DNA of 64,000 bases from Kitasatospora sp. GAS204B (GTDB lineage Bacteria > Actinomycetota > Actinomycetes > Streptomycetales > Streptomycetaceae). Shown here piece by piece: positions 58,683 through 64,000 of the stretch. The stretch is from the NCBI RefSeq assembly GCF_029892155.1, contig NZ_JARZAG010000031.1, positions 24,208 to 88,207 on the forward strand, read 5' to 3'. Every line of letters begins with the position of its first letter. Position 1 is the stretch's first letter. A program made the position numbers and the translations under genes. The notes under the pieces are model-generated. The model did not search any database and was not told the DNA's origin. It worked only from the letters and a program-made list of their open reading frames with translations.

Positions 58683-58823
58683 GTTCCGCTCCTCTTGATA
58701 CGTGGTGTCGCAGCCGGCGCCGCCCGGCCGGGTGGGGCCGGGGGCGCGGCTTGGACTGGAAGCGGGAGGGCGCGTGCACTCGTCCCCCCGCAACCACCCC
58801 AAACCGGGTGGCGCGGCCGGTGC

Positions 58824-59798
58824 TCAGTCGAGCACCGGCGGTGAGGTGCTGTTGGCGGCCGGATCGGTGACGGCGATCCGGGCCGCGGTGAAGTGGTCGG
58901 CGACCAGCTCGGGCAGCGGGGCGCCGCCCTGGCGGTGCTCGATCAGCGCCTGGGCGAGCACGCCCGCCCGGTGCTGGCCGAAGCTGAGGCCGCGCATCCC
59001 GGGCCGCGGATCCGTCGGCTCCCAGGCGGCGGCGATGCCGGGCGCAAGGCGGCGGGTGAAGAGCGAGACGTCGGCTCCCAGACCCGGCAGGCCGACCAGG
59101 GCGGCGGCCAGCTCGGTGGCCAACTCCCAGGAGCCCTCCCGCAGATACACCACCAGGGCGTCCCGTCGCGGGTAGAGGACCCGGGTGGAGACCACCTTCG
59201 CGCGGTAGCCGGCCCGCGCGTCGTGCAGGAAGGCGAGCGCGGCACGCCAGACCTCGACGCCCGGGTCGGGCTCGGTGAGGTGGACGTAGACCCGCAGCAC
59301 CGGCCCGGCTCCGGCGGCCGGCCGCTCACCGTCCACCAGGAAGAAGCCGGGAGACAGCGCCGGGCGCGCCGCCGCGGCCCGCACGGTGACCGGCTGACCG
59401 GCCGTCAGGGCGGCCGGCTCTGCCGGGGCCAGGATCCGCTCGCGCGGCGTCCAGACCCGCACGCCCTCGCGGCGCAGCAGGACCGGCCCGTCCGCGCCCA
59501 CCGGCACCTCCTCGACCTGGGCCGTCACCGTCGTGGTCCGGTTGGGCACGGCCGCGGCGAGCACCTGCTCGAAAGCGGCGTCGCGCAGGTGGAAGGGGAT
59601 CGAGCCGGGTTCCGGGTCGAGACCCGCGTGCAGCACCTCGTACATCGCGGTGGAGAGCAGCCGCTGGAGCTCGCGCGGGTGCTCCGCGGTCAGTTCGCGG
59701 TGGCCGACGGTGGCGGCCGAGAGGTCCTCGGCGATCCACACCTGCTCCACCGCCCGGGCCAGTTGCTCCGGCAGGCCGGTGGTCTGCGGGGCGGTCAT
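58824..59798 (-). CDS. HopA1 effector-domain protein (LxmY-type)
   Basis: A 324-residue protein that resembles the HopA1 family named after a Pseudomonas type III effector. Parts supporting this are a helical N-terminus (LQRLLSTAMYEVLHAGLDPE), the central SPGFFLVDGERP, RVYVHLTEPDPGVEVWRAAL, RAGYRAKVVS, and RRDALVVYLREG. In class V lanthipeptide and thioamitide clusters a HopA1-domain protein works with a phosphotransferase-type kinase to dehydrate Ser/Thr, probably as phosphate lyase. The ATG overlaps the kinase stop (ATGA), so the two are made together. Precursor 2 starts 141 bases downstream. Confidence 0.85.
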   Translation of the reverse strand: MTAPQTTGLPEQLARAVEQVWIAEDLSAATVGHRELTAEHPRELQRLLSTAMYEVLHAGLDPEPGSIPFHLRDAAFEQVLAAAVPNRTTTVTAQVEEVPVGADGPVLLRREGVRVWTPRERILAPAEPAALTAGQPVTVRAAAARPALSPGFFLVDGERPAAGAGPVLRVYVHLTEPDPGVEVWRAALAFLHDARAGYRAKVVSTRVLYPRRDALVVYLREGSWELATELAAALVGLPGLGADVSLFTRRLAPGIAAAWEPTDPRPGMRGLSFGQHRAGVLAQALIEHRQGGAPLPELVADHFTAARIAVTDPAANSTSPPVLD

Positions 59799-60916
59799 GC
59801 GGTCTCCTCGAATCCCAGGGTGGCGGCGAACTTCGCGGGCTCCAGCAGGGCGGCCCGGCCGACGCCGGCGGCCGCGCGCTCGATGCCGGACAGGCGCGCG
59901 GTCCGGGTGGCGCTCGCCATCAGCCGGTCCAGCGTGTGCCAACCGGCGAAGGCGGTGGCGCGCTCGGCCAGGCCGGGGTCGACCTCGGGGCGCACCGCGC
60001 GGTACCCGCGCCAGAAGGCCACGGTGCGCGGCCGCAGCCGGGCGAGCTTCTCGACGCCGCGCCGCAGCACCGTCTCGTGGTCCAGCTCGAAGTCGACGAA
60101 CGCCGTGGAGCCGGGCGCCGCGTCGCCGCGCGTGGTGACGATGTCCAGCACCGAGCGGTAGAGCCACTCCCCGGCGAAGCTGCCGACGTCCCGCGCGGGA
60201 TCGGCCAGCCGGAATTCCTCCCAGTCGGTGACGTAGAGCTCGCCACCGGAGACCAGGAATTGGTCGAGTCGCAGATCGCCGTGCGTCGGAACGCGCGGCG
60301 CCGCATTCTCCGCGGCCAGCAGCGCGGCGATTCCCTCGGCCAACCGCGGGTCGTTCTGGAAAAGGCTCCAGGCCGATATCTGACCAAAACTGATGGTGTC
60401 GAAGAGCTTCTCCGGAATCCCCCGCAGGAGTTCCAGGGAGGGCAGCGGCAGCCGGCTCCGGTCGAGTCGCTCGGCCGGGTCCGGCGCCGCCGCGTGCAGC
60501 GCCCCGATGGCCTGCCCGGCGGCGAAGGCGAGTTCGTCGTCGAAGCTCTCCTCGACCATCAACTGGGCGCCGCTGCGCGGCTCGTCGAGGTAGCCGAAGG
60601 CCACCAGGCGGGCGGGCTCGTCGCAGCCCAGCAGGCGCGGTCGGCGCAGCTCAGCGGCGTCGACCCGGTCGGCGAAGGCCTCGAAGGCGAGCAGTCGCGC
60701 CAGCCGGGCCGCGACGTCCGCCGGAGCGCCGACCAGGCGCTTGACGAAGACCTCACCGCCGCTCTCGGTCGGCCCCAGCCAGGCGAGGTTGCGGCCCGGC
60801 GCGGTCCTGACCCGGTCCCGGTCGAACGGCCCGTGGCCGAGCCGGCGGAGCAGCGCGTCCACCTCCGGCACCATGGCCAGATCCGGCGCGGCATATCCCT
60901 TGTTCGCCAGATCCAT
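59795..60916 (-). CDS. phosphotransferase-fold kinase (LxmK-type)
   Basis: A 373-residue APH-like kinase. The ATP Lys is probably K59 in GGEVFVKRLVGA. The catalytic loop is PTHGDLRLDQFLV (H212, D214), with Gln219 where most APH enzymes have Asn; the metal Asp is D231 in LYVTDWEEFRLADP. It is expected to phosphorylate Ser/Thr of the precursor peptides, the first step of dehydration. GGGGGAA precedes the ATG. It is the first gene of the minus-strand biosynthetic operon, divergent from the exporter genes, and coupled to the HopA1-domain gene. Confidence 0.87.
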   Translation of the reverse strand: MDLANKGYAAPDLAMVPEVDALLRRLGHGPFDRDRVRTAPGRNLAWLGPTESGGEVFVKRLVGAPADVAARLARLLAFEAFADRVDAAELRRPRLLGCDEPARLVAFGYLDEPRSGAQLMVEESFDDELAFAAGQAIGALHAAAPDPAERLDRSRLPLPSLELLRGIPEKLFDTISFGQISAWSLFQNDPRLAEGIAALLAAENAAPRVPTHGDLRLDQFLVSGGELYVTDWEEFRLADPARDVGSFAGEWLYRSVLDIVTTRGDAAPGSTAFVDFELDHETVLRRGVEKLARLRPRTVAFWRGYRAVRPEVDPGLAERATAFAGWHTLDRLMASATRTARLSGIERAAAGVGRAALLEPAKFAATLGFEETA

Positions 60917-61089
60917 CGTTCCCCCGCAATCGCTCCGGCGTCGTCCGTCGACCAGAACACTGCCACCCGGTGAGTTCGGGGACCAGGTGTCCCGGTGACA
61001 GTTCGCTGCCAATCGGATGGCGTCGTCATGCCTTACCCGGGAGGCCGATCGGGGCCCCGCGAATCCACTGTTCGAACTACGGTTTTCCC

Positions 61090-62823
61090 GTGCTCATACA
61101 ACTGCTCAAGGGCCGGCTGCGGACCCGGCTGAAGCCGGTCCTGCTGCTGGTCGCGCTCCAGGCGGCGCAAGCGGTCGCGACCCTCTACCTGCCGACGCTC
61201 AACGCCGACCTGATCGACCACGGGGTGCTCACCGGCGCGGTCGGGCACATCCTGCGGGTGGGCGCGGTGATGACCGCGATCACCCTGGCGCAGGTCTGCT
61301 GCGCGCTCGGCGCCGGGTACCTGGGCGCCGCCGTCGCGCTGGCCGTCGGGCGGGACCTGCGGACCGAGGTCTTCGCCCGGGTGCACGCCTTCTCCGCCCG
61401 CGAGGTGGCCCACTTCGGCGCCCCCTCGCTGCTCACCCGGACCACCAACGACCCGCAGCAGGTGCAGGCCGTCCTGCTGCTGGCGCTGACCCTGCTGGTA
61501 CCGGCCCCGATCATGTGCGCGGGCGGCATCGTGCTGGCCCTCGACCAGGACCTGCCGCTCTCCGGCCTGCTGGTGGCGGCGGTGCCGGTGCTGGGTGTGC
61601 TGATCGGGCTGATCATGCATCGGATGGGGCCGCTCTCGCGCGGCCTCCAGGAGCGGGTCGACACGGTCAACCGGCTGTTGCGCGAGCAGATCGCCGGGAT
61701 CCGGGTGATCCGGGCGTTCGTCCGCGACGACCACGAGCAGCGCCGGTTCGCCGCCGCCAACGGCGAGTTGGCCACGCTGTCGCTGCGGGTGGGCCGGCTC
61801 GGCTCGCTGCTGGGCCCGGCGGTGATGCTGGTGGTCAACCTCTCCAGCCTGGCCGTGCTCTGGTTCGGCGCCCAGCGGATCGACCACGGGCAGCTGCGGC
61901 TCGGCGCCCTGACGGCCTTTCTCTCCTATCTGACCCAGATCCTGATGAGCGTCATGATGGCCACGCTGCTCTTCATGGTGGCGCCGCGGGCCCAGGTCTG
62001 CGCCGAGCGGATCCATCAGGTGCTGGCCACCGAACCCGCGCTCGCCGCACCGGCCCGACCGGTCACCGCCGCCCCGGCGCACGGCCGACTGGAGCTGGTG
62101 GACGTGGAGTTCCGCTATCCGGGGGCCGAGGCCCCGGTCCTGCGCGGCGTGCGGCTGACGGTTCGCCCGGGCGAGACCACCGCGGTGGTCGGCAGCACCG
62201 GCAGCGGCAAGAGCACGCTGGTGCAGCTGGTCCCGCGGCTGCTCGACCCGACAGCGGGCCAGGTGCTGATCGACGGGGTGGACGTGCGGCGGCTGGACCC
62301 GGCCGCGCTGGCCGCAACCGTCGGCTGGGTGCCGCAGCAGCCCCAGCTCTTCACCGGCACGGTCGCCGAGAACCTCCGCTACGGCCGCCCCGGCGCCACG
62401 GACGAGGAACTGTGGCAGGCCCTGGAGGTCGCGCAGGCCAGGGAGTTCGTCGCCGCCCTGCCGGCCGGGCTGGCCACGCCGGTGGCCCAGGGCGGCGCCG
62501 GCCTGTCCGGCGGCCAGCGCCAGCGGCTGTGCATCGCACGGTCCCTGGTGGTGCGCCCGAAGGTGCTGCTGCTCGACGACGCGTTCGCCGCACTGGACGC
62601 CGGCACCGACGCGGCGCTGCGAGCCGCACTCCAGGAGGCCACCGCCTCGGCCGCCGTCCTGCTGGTCGCCCAGCGGATCAGCACGGTGCTGGCGGCCGAT
62701 CAGATCGTGGTGCTGGACCGCGGGCGGGTGGTCGCCACCGGCACCCACCACGAGCTGCTGGCCGCCAGCACCACCTACCGGGAGATCGCGTTCTCCCAAC
62801 TCGCCGAGCAGGAGGCAGCATGA
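61090..62823 (+). CDS. ABC exporter half-transporter 1, degenerate nucleotide site
   Basis: A 577-residue six-helix transmembrane domain fused to an ATPase (type IV exporter). The membrane domain starts LIQLLKGRLRTRLKPVLLLV. Walker A is GSTGSGKST, signature LSGGQRQRLCIARSL, Walker B VLLLDDAFAALD with Asp in place of the catalytic Glu, and the H-loop reads LLVAQRIST with Gln for His. These losses mark the degenerate half of a heterodimer; the next gene is the partner. The GTG at 61090 lacks an RBS, and TACGGT (61078-61083) 7 bases before it suggests a leaderless message. It is likely the lanthipeptide exporter. Confidence 0.9.
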   Translation: MLIQLLKGRLRTRLKPVLLLVALQAAQAVATLYLPTLNADLIDHGVLTGAVGHILRVGAVMTAITLAQVCCALGAGYLGAAVALAVGRDLRTEVFARVHAFSAREVAHFGAPSLLTRTTNDPQQVQAVLLLALTLLVPAPIMCAGGIVLALDQDLPLSGLLVAAVPVLGVLIGLIMHRMGPLSRGLQERVDTVNRLLREQIAGIRVIRAFVRDDHEQRRFAAANGELATLSLRVGRLGSLLGPAVMLVVNLSSLAVLWFGAQRIDHGQLRLGALTAFLSYLTQILMSVMMATLLFMVAPRAQVCAERIHQVLATEPALAAPARPVTAAPAHGRLELVDVEFRYPGAEAPVLRGVRLTVRPGETTAVVGSTGSGKSTLVQLVPRLLDPTAGQVLIDGVDVRRLDPAALAATVGWVPQQPQLFTGTVAENLRYGRPGATDEELWQALEVAQAREFVAALPAGLATPVAQGGAGLSGGQRQRLCIARSLVVRPKVLLLDDAFAALDAGTDAALRAALQEATASAAVLLVAQRISTVLAADQIVVLDRGRVVATGTHHELLAASTTYREIAFSQLAEQEAA

Positions 62824-64000
62824 CCGCCCGTCCGCAGGACCACCGCCGCCAGCTGCTCGGGCTGCTCCGCCCCGAGCTGCCGGCGGTGCTCGGCTCGCTC
62901 GTACTCGCCGCCGCCTCGGTGGCGCTCTCCGTGCTAGCCACCCGGCTGCTGGGCCGGGTCACCGACCTGATCGCGGCGGGCCTGCTGGGCCGCTCGCTGC
63001 CCGCCGGGCCGACCAAGGCCCAGGTCATCGAGGTGCTGCGGCAGCGGGGCCAGGGCCGGCTGGCCGATCTGCTGGCTCCGCTGCGCGTGGTCCCCGGTCA
63101 CGGGGTCGACTTCACCGCGCTGGCCCACCTGCTGCTCTGGGCCCTGGTGGTGTACGCCGTGGCCGCGCTGCTCGGGGTGCTCCAGGGCCGGCTGGCCGCC
63201 CGCACGATCCAGCGCACCGCGCGGCGGCTGCGCGCCGAGGTGGCGGCCAAGCTCTCCCGGCTACCGCTGAGTTACTTCGACCGGCAGACCCGGGGCGAGG
63301 TGCTCAGCCGGGCCACCAACGACATCGACAACCTCGCGCAGGCCTTCCAGCAGACGATCGGCCAGCTGGTCACCTCGGCGCTGGGCCTGGCGGCCGCGCT
63401 GGTGATGATGGTGTGGATCTCCTGGCTGCTCGCGCTGGTCGCCCTGGTCACCGTGCCGGCGGCGGCGTACCTGGCAACGGCGGTGGGGCGGCGGGCCCGG
63501 CCGCAGTTCGCCGCCCAGTGGGCCGCCACCGGCCGGCTCAGCTCGCACGTCGAGGAGATGTACACCGGCCACGGCGTGGTGCGGGCGTTCGGGCGCCGGG
63601 ACGAGTCGCTGCTGGCCTTCGAGGAGCAGAACGAGGAGCTCTACCGCACCGGACTGAAGGCGCAGTTCATCTCCGGGATCATCCAGCCCGCGATGATGTT
63701 CATCGGCAACCTCAACTACGTCGCGGTCGCCGTGGTCGGCGGGCTGCGGGTGGCCGGCGGCGCGCTCTCCATCGGCGACGTGCAGGCCTTCATCCAGTAC
63801 TCGCGCCAGTTCAGCCAGCCGCTCACCCAGATCGCCGGGACCTCGACGCTGGTGCAGTCCGCCCTCGCCTCGGCCGAGCGGGTCTTCGAACTGCTGGACG
63901 CCGAGGAGCAGTCCGCCGAACCCGAGCGCCCCGAGCGCCCGGCCGAACTGCGCGGCCTGGTCTCCTTCGAGGACGTCGCCTTCCGCTACGACCCCGACAA
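62820..64000 (+). CDS. ABC exporter half-transporter 2 (partial, runs off window)
   Basis: At least 393 codons, open at the window end. The ATG overlaps the previous stop (ATGA) behind GGAGG. It begins MTARPQDHRRQLLGLLRPEL and contains the exporter transmembrane domain with an inserted Gly/Arg/Leu-rich loop (residues 55-105), RLSSHVEEMYTGHGVVRAFG and SIGDVQAFIQYSRQFSQPL typical of heterodimer partners, then the start of the ATPase domain (SFEDVAFRYDPD). Walker motifs lie beyond 64000. It should be the catalytically competent partner of the preceding half-transporter. Confidence 0.9.
   Translation, partial: MTARPQDHRRQLLGLLRPELPAVLGSLVLAAASVALSVLATRLLGRVTDLIAAGLLGRSLPAGPTKAQVIEVLRQRGQGRLADLLAPLRVVPGHGVDFTALAHLLLWALVVYAVAALLGVLQGRLAARTIQRTARRLRAEVAAKLSRLPLSYFDRQTRGEVLSRATNDIDNLAQAFQQTIGQLVTSALGLAAALVMMVWISWLLALVALVTVPAAAYLATAVGRRARPQFAAQWAATGRLSSHVEEMYTGHGVVRAFGRRDESLLAFEEQNEELYRTGLKAQFISGIIQPAMMFIGNLNYVAVAVVGGLRVAGGALSIGDVQAFIQYSRQFSQPLTQIAGTSTLVQSALASAERVFELLDAEEQSAEPERPERPAELRGLVSFEDVAFRYDPD

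Noticed and set aside
58683..58802. Upstream extension of precursor 2 by 40 codons
   Set aside because: The added residues are Arg/Pro-rich and unrelated to precursor 1, whereas MSQxxxxMELV with a strong RBS starts at 58682.
49494..64000. Thioamitide (thioviridamide-like) cluster
   Set aside because: The kinase/HopA1/decarboxylase set and the Thr-x4-Cys tail fit, but no YcaO or TfuA gene is seen; such genes beyond 64000 would reopen the question.
49494..64000. Class I-IV lanthipeptide cluster
   Set aside because: No LanB, LanC, LanM, LanKC or LanL-type sequence is present.
1..64000. CRISPR arrays, tRNA genes, IS elements, integration sites
   Set aside because: The repeats found are short tandem units without spacers; no cloverleaf-like sequence, transposase or integrase gene was recognised.

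Overview
The window is very GC-rich DNA with strong G/C at third codon positions, many GTG starts, ATGA/GTGA stop-start overlaps and long perfect terminator hairpins. Together with F420 use, an LCP protein, a class III CyaA, an acyl-CoA carboxylase epsilon subunit and a complete hut pathway, this points to Streptomycetaceae (Streptomyces or Kitasatospora). The genus is not decided from sequence alone. No tRNA, rRNA, CRISPR, insertion sequence, phage or origin is seen.

Layout. 0-19 kb holds conserved core genes: a TIGR03089 protein, a hexapeptide acyltransferase with a GT2 glycosyltransferase, a MacB-like ABC pair, an LCP cell-wall ligase, a DUF4232 lipoprotein, an acyl-CoA dehydrogenase, a UDP-glucose-type dehydrogenase, a CoA-binding protein, a purK-purE-dipeptidase operon, a GtrA protein, a two-component system and a POT peptide transporter. 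19-29.7 kb is the histidine-utilization region: hutU, an M20 amidohydrolase, hutF and hutI in one minus-strand operon, then a small CPxC protein, an RpiR-type regulator and hutH, with fdhD divergent. 29.7-34 kb encodes a GGDEF protein, adenylate cyclase and biotin ligase. 34-40 kb is an acyl-CoA carboxylase locus (beta, epsilon, Maf, an unknown membrane-anchored protein, alpha with BCCP). 40-46 kb holds a DeoR regulator, an LpdA-like flavoprotein, a GGCT-like protein, and purine nucleoside phosphorylase followed by a phosphosugar mutase. 46-49 kb has a PH-domain protein, a secreted GH13-CBM20 alpha-amylase and a small L7/L12-like protein.

The most interesting part is 49.5-64 kb (it runs off the window end): a ribosomal-peptide cluster that looks like a class V lanthipeptide system. 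Two short precursor genes encode related peptides with a shared leader-like half and a shared C-terminal T-F-D-x-G-C, but different middle regions with different cysteine counts. Around them on the minus strand, mostly translationally coupled, lie a phosphotransferase-fold kinase, a HopA1-domain protein, an F420-type LLM oxidoreductase, an HFCD flavoprotein decarboxylase, a second phosphotransferase-like protein that has lost its catalytic Asp, and a large M16 peptidase. Two ABC transport systems, a winged-helix regulator and a LuxR-like regulator flank them. A plausible route is: phosphorylation and elimination of Ser/Thr by the kinase plus HopA1 protein, thioether cyclization, Dha reduction to D-Ala, C-terminal oxidative decarboxylation to an AviMeCys-type ring, leader removal by M16, and export. 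Two strong hairpins just after the precursor pair probably cap or attenuate the precursor message.

Assignments rest on motif recognition and gene context; no database search was run.
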